Assembly (NCBI RefSeq): GCF_020216065.1
Contig: NZ_JAIWNA010000001.1
Location: forward strand, 942,505-1,006,504
Direction: 5' to 3'
Length of the DNA: 64,000 nucleotides
Source: Nocardia rosealba
GTDB lineage: Bacteria; Actinomycetota; Actinomycetes; Mycobacteriales; Mycobacteriaceae
The notes under the pieces are model-generated. The model did not search any database. It saw nothing but the letters and a program-made list of their open reading frames with translations, and was not told the origin of the DNA. The first letter of the stretch is position 1; each line of letters opens with the position of its first letter. This document shows positions 56,280 to 64,000 of this stretch, one piece after another. The position numbers and the translations under genes are program-made.

Positions 56280-57380
56280 GTGTCGGCCGTCGGAAGTGGA
56301 GATCGGGCCGTGCAGTGGGTCGGCAGAATCGGGTGGGTCGTCGGGCTGCTGGCCGGGGCATTCGGGGTGCTGCTCGGCAGCGTCGGGTACTTCACCGGAA
56401 TCGGCAACGGCAGTCCGTTCGAGATCACCCTGGCCGTGGTGTTCTTCGGTTCGGGGTGCGCGCTCGCGGGAGTGTCGATCTGGCAGCTCGTCATCGGCGA
56501 CCGTCATAAAAGGCGCGGCTACCCTCGGCAAACCTGGCACACCCCGCCCGCGGGCATCCCGCATGTGGGCGGCTCGGGTTCCTCGCAGGTAGGCCCCGGC
56601 CACCCGCACGTCGGCCCGGTCGCCTCGGGCCCAGGCTATTTCGGGTCGGCACCGGCAGGCCACGCACCCGACGGACAGCCACCCGTTGGGCCCGAACTTC
56701 CGGTCACGCCGCCCAAACCCCTCCCGTACGCGGCCTACACTCCGCCTTCGGCGCCGATCGCGGCGACCGTCGCCCAGACACCCGAGTGGGTGACGAGCAC
56801 CCGCAGCATCCACCACTGGCTGCCCACCGGAATTCCCTACGCGAGCGCACCGATCAGCGTGCTCGGTTCGCCTGTCGACCTCGACCGCGACAGCGCCGCG
56901 ACCATCCCGGTCCGGGTGCGTGACGCGGTCCGCGAGCTCATCGCCATCGAGGGCCCGATCGAACGCGGCCGCCTGGTGACACTGGTCGCCCAACGCTTCG
57001 GCGTGCCGAAACCCTCTGAGAAACAACAGATCTGCGTGCTCGGCCAGGTCCCCGAGGAACTGGTGCGCGCGACCCCGCTCGGTGTCTTCGTCTGGCCGTC
57101 GAACGTGGACCCCGGCACCTGGCGTGGCTTCCGCTTCACCCCACCCGGCACCACCCGCCCCATCGAGACGATCTGCGGCGAGGAGATCGCGAACGCGATA
57201 ACCCATGTCGCCCAGCACAACCGCCCCACCTTCGACGACCTGGTCTGGTCCACCCTCACCCAGTTCGCCCACGAACGCACCGGCATCGCAGAAGACCGCA
57301 TCGAAGCCGCCCTCACCCTCGCGACCCGTCGCGGCAGACTCACCACCGACCCCGACGGCCGCTACCGTCCGCTCATCTGA
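56280..57380 (+). CDS. Membrane protein with DUF3320-like C-terminal domain
   Basis: 366 residues. Two membrane helices (VGRIGWVVGLLAGAFGVLLG and FEITLAVVFFGSGCALAGV), a Gly/Pro/His-rich linker (about 85-190), then a folded region. Residues 208-290 (RVRDAVRELIAIEGPIERGR, LVTLVAQRFGVPK, GVFVWPSNVDPGTWRGFRF) resemble DUF3320, a winged-helix-like domain usually found at the C-terminus of large defence-associated helicases. No helicase is present here. It closes a gene trio with the methyltransferase and kinase; phosphorylation by the kinase is a plausible link. GTG at 56280, or 56310. Confidence 0.68.
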   Translation: MSAVGSGDRAVQWVGRIGWVVGLLAGAFGVLLGSVGYFTGIGNGSPFEITLAVVFFGSGCALAGVSIWQLVIGDRHKRRGYPRQTWHTPPAGIPHVGGSGSSQVGPGHPHVGPVASGPGYFGSAPAGHAPDGQPPVGPELPVTPPKPLPYAAYTPPSAPIAATVAQTPEWVTSTRSIHHWLPTGIPYASAPISVLGSPVDLDRDSAATIPVRVRDAVRELIAIEGPIERGRLVTLVAQRFGVPKPSEKQQICVLGQVPEELVRATPLGVFVWPSNVDPGTWRGFRFTPPGTTRPIETICGEEIANAITHVAQHNRPTFDDLVWSTLTQFAHERTGIAEDRIEAALTLATRRGRLTTDPDGRYRPLI

Positions 57381-57460
57381 CCCTCGAACGCTCCCAGTCC
57401 CGCGTGGCGGGCACGTCGATGTGACGATGCCGGACGGCAGCGCCGATGACGGCTCGTCCC

Positions 57461-57784
57461 CTAGGCGGGTAAGGCGGGGGCGGTGCGGGTGTGGGTCACC
57501 TCGGGGGCGACGGTGACGATGTCGCAGGCGGCGAGGAGGGTGTGGGGGAAGTCGTCACCGAGGTGGGCCAGGCTCGGCATGACGACGGCCGCGGCGGAGG
57601 TCGCGGCGACCACGTCGAGCAGGCGGCCGAGCGGATCGGTGGTGCGGTCGCTGAAGGCCACCGTTTTGGTGAAGCGGTAGCCGAGGCGTTCGGCTAGGGA
57701 TCGGATCTGCGTTTCGTCCCAGGACTGGGCGACACCCGAGATGTCGCGGCGCAGGTATCCGATCGCCGGTGGCTTCATGGGCAT
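57461..57784 (-). CDS. Stand-alone serine-recombinase N-domain-like protein
   Basis: 107 residues with the Rossmann-like order of a resolvase catalytic domain: AIGYLRRDISGVAQSWDETQ, then IRSLAERLGYRF, and AAAVVMPSLAHLGDD. No DNA-binding domain follows, and the catalytic Ser context YxRxS is altered to YLRRDIS. It is probably not an active recombinase. Function unknown. ATG at 57784; the frame continues upstream without support. Confidence 0.6.
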   Translation of the reverse strand: MPMKPPAIGYLRRDISGVAQSWDETQIRSLAERLGYRFTKTVAFSDRTTDPLGRLLDVVAATSAAAVVMPSLAHLGDDFPHTLLAACDIVTVAPEVTHTRTAPALPA

Positions 57785-57879
57785 GACCGTACCGGCGCGG
57801 AGTGTCGCAGTCGTGAACGCGAGCGAACGCGAGTCGAATTCGCAATCCGACCGAGACCCATTCGCGCGCTGATCGAGTG

Positions 57880-58884
57880 CTACCACGCCTCATTGGAGAT
57901 CAGCGCGGTGAGCAACTGGCGGATCGCGGCGACCCGTCGCTCGACACCGGGCAGCTGATCGAGGGCGCATTCGGGGTCGGCGGGCGGCCCGAGGTGGGTG
58001 CAGCCGCGCGGGCAGTCCTCGATGGCATCGGCGAGATCGGTGAACGAGGCGATCACGTCGTCGGGCGTGATGTGGGCCAGACCGAACGAACGCACGCCCG
58101 GTGTGTCGATCACCCAGCCCCCACCGGGCAGCGGCAGCGCCACCGACTGGGTGGAGGTGTGCTTGCCCTTGCCCACGCCGGACACCTCGCCGACCGCCCG
58201 ATAGGCGTCGGGCACAAGGCGATTCACCATCGTCGACTTGCCGACCCCGGAATGCCCGATGAGGGCGGTGAGCCGGTCGCGCAAGATCTCGACCACCGGT
58301 TCGATGGGGTCGTCGATCCCCGCGTACAGGATCTTCAGGTCCAAACCCTCGAAGGCCGAAGCGAATTCGGACTCGGCCACCAGGTCACGCTTGGTGAGCA
58401 CCAGGATCGGTTCCAGCCCACCGGCATACGCGGCGACCATGGTCCGTTCCACGAATCCCGTGCGCGGCGGCGGATCGGCCAGGGCGACGACGATGAACAA
58501 CTGCTCGGCATTGGCGACGACGATCCGCTCGAACGGATCGGTGTCGTCGGCGGTGCGCCGCAACACCGTTCGCCGATCGGCGACCCGGACGATCCGGGCA
58601 AGACTGTCGGGCTTGCCGGTGAGATCACCGACGACGCCCACCCGGTCGCCGACGACGATCGGGGTGCGGCCGAGCTCACGGGCCCGCATGGCGACGATGC
58701 GCCGGTCGGGGTCACCGTCGAGGACACACCCCCACCGGCCCCGGTCGACCGCGACGACCATGGCGTCCTCGGCGTCGTTGTGCTGCGGCCGGGTCTTGGT
58801 ACGCGGGCGGGAGGAGGCCTTGCCGGGACGAATCCGCACATCGGATTCGTCGTAGCTGGCCGCGGTGCGTCCTCGGCGACTCAG
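57880..58884 (-). CDS. rsgA: Ribosome small-subunit-dependent GTPase A
   Basis: Circularly permuted GTPase that aids 30S maturation. An OB-fold comes first, then the GTPase with LTKRDL (G4), GHSGVGKST (G1), DTPGVRSFG (G3), and the zinc-binding [16 protein letters not shown] at the C-terminus. Homologues begin SRR...YDESDVRVRPGK; that sequence is encoded here upstream of any ATG/GTG and starts at a CTG at 58884, which has AAGGAG seven bases upstream and overlaps the aroA stop as CTGA. With the CTG start the protein is 334 residues; the first standard codon is the GTG at 58839 (319 residues). Confidence 0.9.
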   Translation of the reverse strand: MSRRGRTAASYDESDVRIRPGKASSRPRTKTRPQHNDAEDAMVVAVDRGRWGCVLDGDPDRRIVAMRARELGRTPIVVGDRVGVVGDLTGKPDSLARIVRVADRRTVLRRTADDTDPFERIVVANAEQLFIVVALADPPPRTGFVERTMVAAYAGGLEPILVLTKRDLVAESEFASAFEGLDLKILYAGIDDPIEPVVEILRDRLTALIGHSGVGKSTMVNRLVPDAYRAVGEVSGVGKGKHTSTQSVALPLPGGGWVIDTPGVRSFGLAHITPDDVIASFTDLADAIEDCPRGCTHLGPPADPECALDQLPGVERRVAAIRQLLTALISNEAW

Positions 58885-60173
58885 CGCGCCACTCCTTCAC
58901 CCGATAACGCCGGCGCGAGCATCTGCTCCCACAGCGCGACGAAAGTCGGCAGGGTCTTGGCGGTGGTGCCGATGTCCTCGATCTCGATACCGGGCACCCG
59001 CAGGCCGAGAATCGCACCGGCGGTGGCCATCCGGTGATCGGCGTAGGAATGCCACTGCCCGCCGTGCAGCGGGGCGGGCACGATCTCCAGCCCGTCGGCG
59101 GTCTCGGTGACATTGCCGCCGAGCCGGTTGATCTCGGCGGAAAGCGCTGCCAGACGGTCGGTTTCGTGCCCGCGCAGGTGGGCGATGCCGCGCAGCACCG
59201 ACGGCGAGTCGGCCAGCGCGGCGAGCGCGGCGACGGTGGGAGTGAGCTCGCCGACGTCGTGCAGGTCGATATCGATGCCGGCCAACCGCTCCGGCCCGCG
59301 CACGGTGAGGATCCCGTCGAAGACGCGAGCCTCGGCGCCCATGCGGACCAGGATCTCGCGGATCACGTCACCGGGCTGGGTGGTGCCGCGCGGCCACATC
59401 GGCACGCTCACCTCGCCGCCGGTGACCGCGGCCGCCGCGAGGAACGGCGTCGCGTTGGACAGGTCGGGTTCGATCTCCCAGTCGACGGCGCGGATCGGGC
59501 CGGGCGCCACCGTCCAGGTCTGCGCGCCGCGCACGTCGCTCGGGGTGGTGACGGCGACATCGGCGCGGCGCAGCATCTCCACCGTCATCTCGATGTGCGG
59601 CATCGACGGCAGCACACCACCGCTGTGGTTGACGGTGATGCCCTGCTCGAAACGGGCGGCCGAGAGCAACAGGCCCGACACGAACTGCGAGGACCCGGAG
59701 GCGTCGATGGTGACCTCACCGCCGCGCAGCGTCCCGGTGCCGTGCACCACGAACGGCAGCGCGTCACCCTCGATGTCGAGGCCGAGGCTGCGCAGCGCGT
59801 CGAGGATGGTCGACAGCGGCCGGTGCCTGGCCTGCTCGTCGCCGAAGAAGGCGACATCGCCGGTGGCCAGGGCGGCGGCGGGCGGCAGGAACCGCATGAT
59901 GGTTCCCGCGAGGCCGCAGTCCACGGCGGCACTGTGCAGCGGTGCGGGGGTGACCTCGAGGGTTTCGGCGTCGCCGACGATCTCGGTGCCGAGGGCGCGC
60001 AGGGCGGCGATCATCAGGTCGGTGTCGCGGCTGCGCAGGGCACCGGTGAGGGTGGACGGCCCATCGGCCAGTGCGGCGAGGATGAGCGCGCGATTGGTGA
60101 TGGATTTCGAACCGGGCAGGGTCACGGTCGCGTGGACGGGGACCTCGATGTGGGGCGCTGGCCAGAAACTCAC
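58881..60173 (-). CDS. aroA: 3-phosphoshikimate 1-carboxyvinyltransferase (EPSP synthase)
   Basis: 430 residues. Joins PEP and shikimate-3-phosphate in the shikimate pathway. Substrate-binding motifs: [12 protein letters not shown] with Lys23, [31 protein letters not shown] and [15 protein letters not shown] at 60173 (MSFWPAPH) has AGAGAGGA about eight bases upstream; ATG at 60191 is possible. It overlaps the rsgA start and is divergent from the HMCES gene, as in mycobacteria. Confidence 0.94.
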   Translation of the reverse strand: MSFWPAPHIEVPVHATVTLPGSKSITNRALILAALADGPSTLTGALRSRDTDLMIAALRALGTEIVGDAETLEVTPAPLHSAAVDCGLAGTIMRFLPPAAALATGDVAFFGDEQARHRPLSTILDALRSLGLDIEGDALPFVVHGTGTLRGGEVTIDASGSSQFVSGLLLSAARFEQGITVNHSGGVLPSMPHIEMTVEMLRRADVAVTTPSDVRGAQTWTVAPGPIRAVDWEIEPDLSNATPFLAAAAVTGGEVSVPMWPRGTTQPGDVIREILVRMGAEARVFDGILTVRGPERLAGIDIDLHDVGELTPTVAALAALADSPSVLRGIAHLRGHETDRLAALSAEINRLGGNVTETADGLEIVPAPLHGGQWHSYADHRMATAGAILGLRVPGIEIEDIGTTAKTLPTFVALWEQMLAPALSGEGVAR

Positions 60174-60276
60174 CCGCCCATCCTCTCTCATGTGCGGTCC
60201 GGACACACGGGTGGCGTAGGAATTCGCGTCGCCGCGTCGGCCGAATTTGTCGGACTCCGGTGCCACCATGGTTCTC

Positions 60277-61050
60277 ATGTGCGGACGATATGCGACTACG
60301 ACCAACCCCGGTCGCCTGGCGGCCGAGCTCGACGCGGTCGACGAAACCGATCTCGACAACCCCGACGAGACGGTGAGCTACAACGTGGCGCCCACCAGCC
60401 AGGTGCTCACCGTGGTCGAACGCCACGAGCACGACCATCCCGACGACGATCCGCGCCTGCGTATCCGCCGGATGCGCTGGGGGCTGATCCCGCACTGGAC
60501 CAAGGCGGCCGAGCCGGGTGTTCCGGCCAAGGGCAAACCGCTGTTCAACGCCAGGGCCGACAAGATCGTCACGGCACCGTCGTTCCGTGATTCGGCCAAG
60601 TCCAAGCGGTGCCTCGTCCCCATGGACGGCTGGTACGAGTGGCTCGTCGAACCCGCTCCGACCGGCAAGGGCAAGGCGGTCAAGAAGCCGTTCTTCATGT
60701 CCCGTGCCGACGGTTCGCAGATCTACATGGCCGGACTGTGGTCGGTGTGGCGCGACCGGAGCAAGCCCGACGCGCAACCGCTGATGTCGTGCACCATCCT
60801 CACCACCGACGCCGTGGGCGAGCTGGCCCGCATCCACGACCGCATGCCCTTACCGATGCCGCGTGAGCACTGGGACGCCTGGCTGGACCCGGATCATCCG
60901 GCACCCGCCGAGTTGCTCGGCGGGCCTGCCGTGGACGAGGTGGCGAATATCGTCGCGCGACCCGTATCCACCCTGGTGAACAACGTGCGCAACAACGGCC
61001 CCGAACTGCTGGTTCCCGACGAAGAGGCCGGGCAGACCACACTGCTGTGA
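60277..61050 (+). CDS. SOS response-associated peptidase (SRAP/HMCES/YedK)
   Basis: 257 residues beginning MCGRYA. Cys2, exposed after Met removal, forms a stable crosslink with abasic sites in single-stranded [42 protein letters not shown] and IHDRMPLPM are the conserved segments that hold the active-site Asn, Glu and His. Protects the genome from abasic lesions. Divergent from aroA. Confidence 0.92.
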   Translation: MCGRYATTTNPGRLAAELDAVDETDLDNPDETVSYNVAPTSQVLTVVERHEHDHPDDDPRLRIRRMRWGLIPHWTKAAEPGVPAKGKPLFNARADKIVTAPSFRDSAKSKRCLVPMDGWYEWLVEPAPTGKGKAVKKPFFMSRADGSQIYMAGLWSVWRDRSKPDAQPLMSCTILTTDAVGELARIHDRMPLPMPREHWDAWLDPDHPAPAELLGGPAVDEVANIVARPVSTLVNNVRNNGPELLVPDEEAGQTTLL

Positions 61051-61072
61051 TCGTGCCCGGCCGCCAGAAAAC

Positions 61073-61393
61073 TCAGAGTGGGCAGGGCACCGAATCGGTG
61101 GCGATGTTCAGACCGCACTTGATGGCGCCGGTGACCAGGTCGATGATCTCGGTGGCAAGTCCGCCGCCGAGGTTCTCGGTCTTCTCGGCCTGCTCGTTGT
61201 TCTCGGCTCCCGGCGCGTTCTTCGGGCTGGTGCCCTGGCCGTTGAGCGGGTAGTCGCCGGGTTCGGTCGGTGCGGACGGCGCCACCGGTGGGATCGCCGC
61301 GGCGGGAACGGCGGCCTCCGCGGCGCCGAAGCCGAGTATCAGGGCGAGGGACAGGGTGGCGATCGTCGAGCGAGTGGACATTTTTCGCATCAC
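61073..61393 (-). CDS. Small secreted protein of unknown function
   Basis: 106 residues. The signal peptide (STRSTIATLSLALILGFGAA) ends with AEAAV/PAAA. The mature part is Pro/Ala-rich, then acidic (AENNEQAEKTENLGGG), and ends in an amphipathic helix with two Cys (IKCGLNIATDSVPCPL), probably a disulfide. Start at 61393 or the Met five codons later. No family recognised. Confidence 0.65.
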   Translation of the reverse strand: MMRKMSTRSTIATLSLALILGFGAAEAAVPAAAIPPVAPSAPTEPGDYPLNGQGTSPKNAPGAENNEQAEKTENLGGGLATEIIDLVTGAIKCGLNIATDSVPCPL

Positions 61394-61469
61394 ATCCTCG
61401 GGTCGAATCGGTCGTACCGGGCGCGGAATGCGTCGGTAGTGGATTCGGAACAGGACTGTGATCGGATTG

Positions 61470-61961
61470 CTACGCGGTGATCGGAGCCGTCACCGCGCCC
61501 GCCGCCCGCACCAGATCGGCGGGCGCGAGCTCGATCTCCAGGCCCCGTTTACCCGCGCTGCACAGCACCCGATCCCACTCCAGCGCCGAGGCGTCGACGA
61601 CGGTTGCCAGCTTTTTGCGCTGCCCGAGCGGGGAGACCCCGCCGAGCACATATCCGGTGGTTCGTTCGGCCTTGGTCTTGTCGGCCATGCCGGCCTTCGG
61701 CGCACCGAGCGCGGCCGCGGCGGCCTTGAGCGACAGCTTGGCGGGTACCGGAAGGACCGCGACGGCAAGCGCGCCGGTGGAGAGCTCGATCACCAAGGTC
61801 TTGAACACCTGTGCCGCCACCACACCCAGCGCGTCGCCGAGCGCGTCGACAGCTTCCGCGCCGTAGGAGTCCGCACGCGGGTCGTGGGCGTAGGAGTGGA
61901 CCTCGTGCGCGATTTTCGCAGCGGTAAGAACCTTGATCGCGGGCGTCGACGCGGCAGCCAT
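61470..61961 (-). CDS. ybaK: Cys-tRNA(Pro)/Cys-tRNA(Cys) deacylase YbaK
   Basis: 163-residue trans-editing factor that hydrolyses Cys-tRNA(Pro) made by ProRS. FKTLVIELSTGALAVAVLPV, the Lys of GMADKTKAERTTGYVLGGVS, and PLGQRKKLATVVDASAL are the YbaK signature, including the Gly-Ser/Gly-Pro loop. ATG at 61961. Divergent from sigH. Confidence 0.88.
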   Translation of the reverse strand: MAAASTPAIKVLTAAKIAHEVHSYAHDPRADSYGAEAVDALGDALGVVAAQVFKTLVIELSTGALAVAVLPVPAKLSLKAAAAALGAPKAGMADKTKAERTTGYVLGGVSPLGQRKKLATVVDASALEWDRVLCSAGKRGLEIELAPADLVRAAGAVTAPITA

Positions 61962-61986
61962 GAGCACACCCTAAAACCGGCCGATC

Positions 61987-62013
61987 GGGAACACAGCCGG
62001 GGGAGTGCCTGTT
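61987..62013 (+). promoter_or_regulatory. SigH/SigR-type promoter of sigH
   Basis: GGGAAC (61987-61992) and GTT (62011-62013) are separated by 18 bp, matching the GGGAAT-N18-GTT consensus of SigH/SigR regulons. It lies about 42 bp upstream of the GTG at 62055 and indicates positive autoregulation under thiol-oxidative stress. Confidence 0.65.
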
Positions 62014-62054
62014 GCACAGCAGTGACACCCCCCGAGACAACGTGAGGAGAGATA

Positions 62055-62798
62055 GTGACACTGCTGCTCGAGGAGCGTCCCCTCGCGTCGGGGGACGTGC
62101 GATTGCCCATCGACACCGTGCTGCCGGTAGATTCGGTGGCTACGGCGATCGAAGGGATTGGTGTGACGAGCGACGATGACGTGGTGCCTACCGAGGCGTC
62201 CGGCGCGCAAGTCGACGAAGCCGAGCTGGCGGCCCGGTTCGAGCGCGACGCGCTGCCGATGCTCGACCAGCTCTACGGCGCCGCCCTGCGGATGACCAGG
62301 AATCCGGCCGACGCCGAAGACCTGGTGCAGGAGACGTACGTCAAGGCGTTCCAGGGATTCAAGTCCTTCAAGGAGGGCACCAATCTGCGTGCCTGGCTGT
62401 ACCGGATCCTGACGAACACTTACATCAACTCCTACCGCAAGAAGCAGCGCCAGCCCGCGCAGTACCCGACCGACGAGATCACCGACTGGCAGCTGGCCGC
62501 CACCGCCGAGCACAGCTCGACCGGTCTGCGTTCGGCCGAGGTCGAGGCCCTCGACGCCCTGCCCGACGACGAGATCAAGGCCGCGCTGCAGGAGTTGCCG
62601 GAGGAGTTCCGGATGGCGGTGTACTACGCCGACGTCGAAGGCTTCCCGTACAAGGAAATCGCCGACATCATGGGCACCCCGATCGGTACCGTGATGTCGC
62701 GGCTGCACCGCGGCCGCAAGCAACTCAAAGGTCTGCTCGCCGGGGTGGCGCGCGACCGTGGATTCGACCGTGGGGAACGCCAGGAGGTTTCGAAGTGA
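62055..62798 (+). CDS. sigH: ECF sigma factor SigH (SigR-type)
   Basis: 247 residues as the long form. Region 2: [33 protein letters not shown], and [20 protein letters not shown]; region 4: [20 protein letters not shown] and [23 protein letters not shown]. Directs the thiol-oxidative and heat stress regulon and is held by RshA. The GTG at 62055 follows GAGGAGAG. A second GTG at 62163 gives a 211-residue form lacking the first 36 residues, reminiscent of the two SigR isoforms of Streptomyces. The stop overlaps rshA (GTGA). Confidence 0.93.
   Translation: MTLLLEERPLASGDVRLPIDTVLPVDSVATAIEGIGVTSDDDVVPTEASGAQVDEAELAARFERDALPMLDQLYGAALRMTRNPADAEDLVQETYVKAFQGFKSFKEGTNLRAWLYRILTNTYINSYRKKQRQPAQYPTDEITDWQLAATAEHSSTGLRSAEVEALDALPDDEIKAALQELPEEFRMAVYYADVEGFPYKEIADIMGTPIGTVMSRLHRGRKQLKGLLAGVARDRGFDRGERQEVSK
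62103..62133 (+). promoter_or_regulatory. Possible housekeeping promoter for a short SigH isoform
   Basis: TTGCCC (62103-62108) and TAGATT (62128-62133), 19 bp apart, lie inside the start of the sigH reading frame. A transcript starting near 62140 would lack the first GTG and could be read from the GTG at 62163, which follows GAAGGG. Confidence 0.4.
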
Positions 62799-63073
62799 GC
62801 GACCCCGATATGGAGATGGACTGCACCGCCGTACTCGCGGATGTGTGGCTCATGCTCGACGGTGAATGCGACGAGGCCACCCGCGCGCGGTTGCAGGAAC
62901 ACATGGACCACTGCAGCCCCTGCATCGAGGCCTACGGCATCGAGGAGAAGATCAAGGGTCTGCTCAACCGCAAGTGCGGTGGTGAGCACGCACCCGAGGG
63001 TCTGCGTGAACGGCTGAAGGTGGAGATCCACCGCTGCATCACCGTCACCAGGGTCGAGTCGACCGAAGGCTGA
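62795..63073 (+). CDS. rshA: Zinc-binding anti-sigma factor RshA
   Basis: 92-residue ZAS-family anti-sigma factor. The redox switch is the zinc site HMDHCSPC (His-x3-Cys-x2-Cys) with a preceding Cys in [14 protein letters not shown]. Disulfide stress ejects zinc and frees SigH. GTG start overlaps sigH, ensuring stoichiometric synthesis. A strong terminator follows. Confidence 0.93.
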   Translation: MSDPDMEMDCTAVLADVWLMLDGECDEATRARLQEHMDHCSPCIEAYGIEEKIKGLLNRKCGGEHAPEGLRERLKVEIHRCITVTRVESTEG

Positions 63074-63080
63074 CGGCAGC

Positions 63081-63114
63081 AAAAAAGGGGCACCCGACGG
63101 GTGCCCCTTTTTCG
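63081..63114. terminator. Bidirectional intrinsic terminator after rshA
   Basis: AAAAAGGGGCACCC (63082-63095) pairs with GGGTGCCCCTTTTT (63099-63112) around GAC. With an A-tract on one side and a T-tract on the other it terminates both sigH-rshA and the convergent bL37 gene. Confidence 0.92.
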
Positions 63115-63129
63115 TGTCCCGAGCCTGGC

Positions 63130-63204
63130 TCAGGCGTTGGGCCGCTTGCCGTGGTTGGCTGCGTTGCCCTTACGGCTGCGCTTCTTACGTCCGCGCTTAC
63201 CCAT
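63130..63204 (-). CDS. 50S ribosomal protein bL37
   Basis: A 24-residue gene, MGKRGRKKRSRKGNAANHGK followed by RPNA. It matches the actinobacterial ribosomal protein bL37 first seen in cryo-EM structures of mycobacterial 50S subunits. Half of the residues are basic. AGGGAG lies six bases upstream of the ATG. It is too short for most gene finders. It sits between the bidirectional terminator and the divergent biotinyl-protein gene. Confidence 0.85.
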   Translation of the reverse strand: MGKRGRKKRSRKGNAANHGKRPNA

Positions 63205-63352
63205 AGGTAGCTCCCTTCTCTGGGTCCTCCCCGCCGCAGCGCGGAGCACAATCTGATCGAGAGCCATTGTTTCACGTGTGGTTGGCTGTAGCTTCGGCGG
63301 ATACGGCCACGGCCGCGAGCGCGGTGGCCGACACGACTACGAACGGGGTGTC

Positions 63353-63568
63353 ATGGTGGAAGAAGTGCGCGCGGAGATGGTCTCCACCGTGCTCGCTGTC
63401 GAGGTGGCGGTGGGTGATCACGTGCACGTCGATCAGACCCTTGTGCTGCTCGAGTCCATGAAGATGGAGATCCCGGTGCTCACCGAGGTGGACGGCGAGG
63501 TCACCTCGGTCGACGTCACCCCTGGCCAGGTTCTACAGGCGGGCGACCTGATCGCCACCATCGCGTAA
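63353..63568 (+). CDS. Biotinylated carrier-like protein (TB7.3-type)
   Basis: 71 residues, entirely a biotinyl/lipoyl attachment domain with the biotin Lys in LLESMKMEIPVL. It matches the mycobacterial TB7.3 biotinylated protein in size and ends (MVEEVRAEMV ... AGDLIATIA). Not attached to a carboxylase; its enzyme partner is unknown. ATG at 63353; the open frame upstream is not supported. pdtaS follows after 31 bp. Confidence 0.9.
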   Translation: MVEEVRAEMVSTVLAVEVAVGDHVHVDQTLVLLESMKMEIPVLTEVDGEVTSVDVTPGQVLQAGDLIATIA

Positions 63569-63599
63569 GTCACACGAGAAACGAAGCGGTAGATCCAGC

Positions 63600-64000
63600 G
63601 TGGCAACACTGAGCGAGCTCCTGGCCGAACACACCGACCTTCCCGGCACCGCCGTGGACCATCTGCAACGAGTGGTCGGCGATTGGCAGTTGCTCGCCGA
63701 TCTGTCGTTCTCGGATCTGCTGCTGTGGGTGGGCGCAGGCCCGGTGGCCGACGGCGCCGACGTGGTGTGCGTGGCCCAGATCCGGCCCACCACTGCGCCG
63801 ACGGTGCACCTCGACGACAAGGTGGGCACCACCGCGTCGCGGACCGACTTCCCGCAGGTGTTCGACGCGCTGCTCGCCGGGGCCGCCGTGCGCACCGACA
63901 CCGAGGTGCGGGTGAGCGGCGCCGCGGACGCGAGCCCGGTGCACGCGGTGCGCGAGGCCATTCCGGTGCGCTGCGGGGAGGACGTGATCGCCGTGCTGAG
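63600..64000 (+). CDS. pdtaS: Sensor histidine kinase PdtaS (N-terminal part, truncated by window)
   Basis: The first 133 residues are visible: LSELLAEHTDLPGTAVDHLQ, RVVGDWQLLADLSFSDLLLW and VVCVAQIRPTTAPTVHLDDK, the GAF-like sensor domain typical of PdtaS. The PAS and kinase domains lie past base 64000. With the antiterminator PdtaR it forms a constitutive signalling pair in mycobacteria, where it responds to copper and nitric oxide. GTG at 63600. Confidence 0.88.
   Translation, partial: MATLSELLAEHTDLPGTAVDHLQRVVGDWQLLADLSFSDLLLWVGAGPVADGADVVCVAQIRPTTAPTVHLDDKVGTTASRTDFPQVFDALLAGAAVRTDTEVRVSGAADASPVHAVREAIPVRCGEDVIAVL

Noticed and set aside
33206..57784. Integrated prophage or conjugative element
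   Set aside because: No integrase with a DNA-binding domain, no phage structural or transfer genes, no tRNA-associated direct repeats were found at the edges.

Overview
The window is high-GC actinomycete DNA, most likely Nocardia or a close relative such as Rhodococcus (order Mycobacteriales). The evidence is a run of lineage-typical genes: WhiB2, the F420 genes fbiA-fbiB, mtrA-mtrB-lpqB, an alkB-rubredoxin-rubredoxin-TetR operon, DesA3-type desaturases with their reductase, a WS/DGAT-family acyltransferase, SecA1, sigH-rshA, the 71-residue biotinylated protein and PdtaS. From memory of M. tuberculosis, the core genes follow the order of Rv3262 down to Rv3220c, read in the opposite direction.

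Layout. 0-7.6 kb (mostly minus): two paralogous CDF transporters, manA, a TobH-like SIS protein, manB, DUF3499, a degenerate metallopeptidase-family protein and whiB2. Two unusual repeats lie here: a 105-bp tandem repeat at the end of manB and a 110-bp-arm inverted repeat upstream of it. 7.9-11 kb (plus): fbiA, fbiB, NUDIX. 11.1-14.7 kb: alkB1-rubA1-rubA2-alkU and a second, orphan alkB. 14.7-23.2 kb: sahH, tmk, mtrAB-lpqB, comF, hpf. 23.2-30 kb (minus): a lipid block of acyltransferase, DUF6912 protein, ferredoxin-type reductase, two acyl-lipid/acyl-CoA desaturases and bluB, with a repeated palindromic site upstream of the reductase and of one desaturase. 30.3-33.1 kb: secA1, closed by a perfect 18-bp-stem terminator.

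33.2-57.8 kb is accessory-looking. It holds a Thr-rich secreted protein, a BrnT/RHH-like pair, a condensation-domain acyltransferase, vapBC, a five-gene operon (KASIII, degenerate KASIII partner, small membrane protein, GT2 glycosyltransferase, OleC-like AMP ligase) divergent from a P450, an XRE-ImmA/PIN-like pair, a peptide/nickel-type ABC importer divergent from an ArsR regulator, a DJ-1-like protein with Ser in place of the nucleophilic Cys, and a DNA methyltransferase / Ser-Thr kinase / membrane DUF3320-like trio. At 57.9-64 kb the core resumes: rsgA, aroA, an HMCES/YedK protein, ybaK, sigH-rshA, a 24-residue ribosomal protein bL37, the biotinyl protein and the start of pdtaS.

The two most promising undescribed systems are the KASIII/KASIII-like/GT2/OleC-like operon (possible beta-lactone or head-to-head lipid pathway) and the methyltransferase-kinase-DUF3320 trio (possible modification or defence system). 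No tRNA, rRNA, CRISPR array, complete insertion sequence or replication origin was recognised. Start codons were chosen from ribosome-binding sites, overlaps and family N-termini, and alternatives are given where the choice is open.
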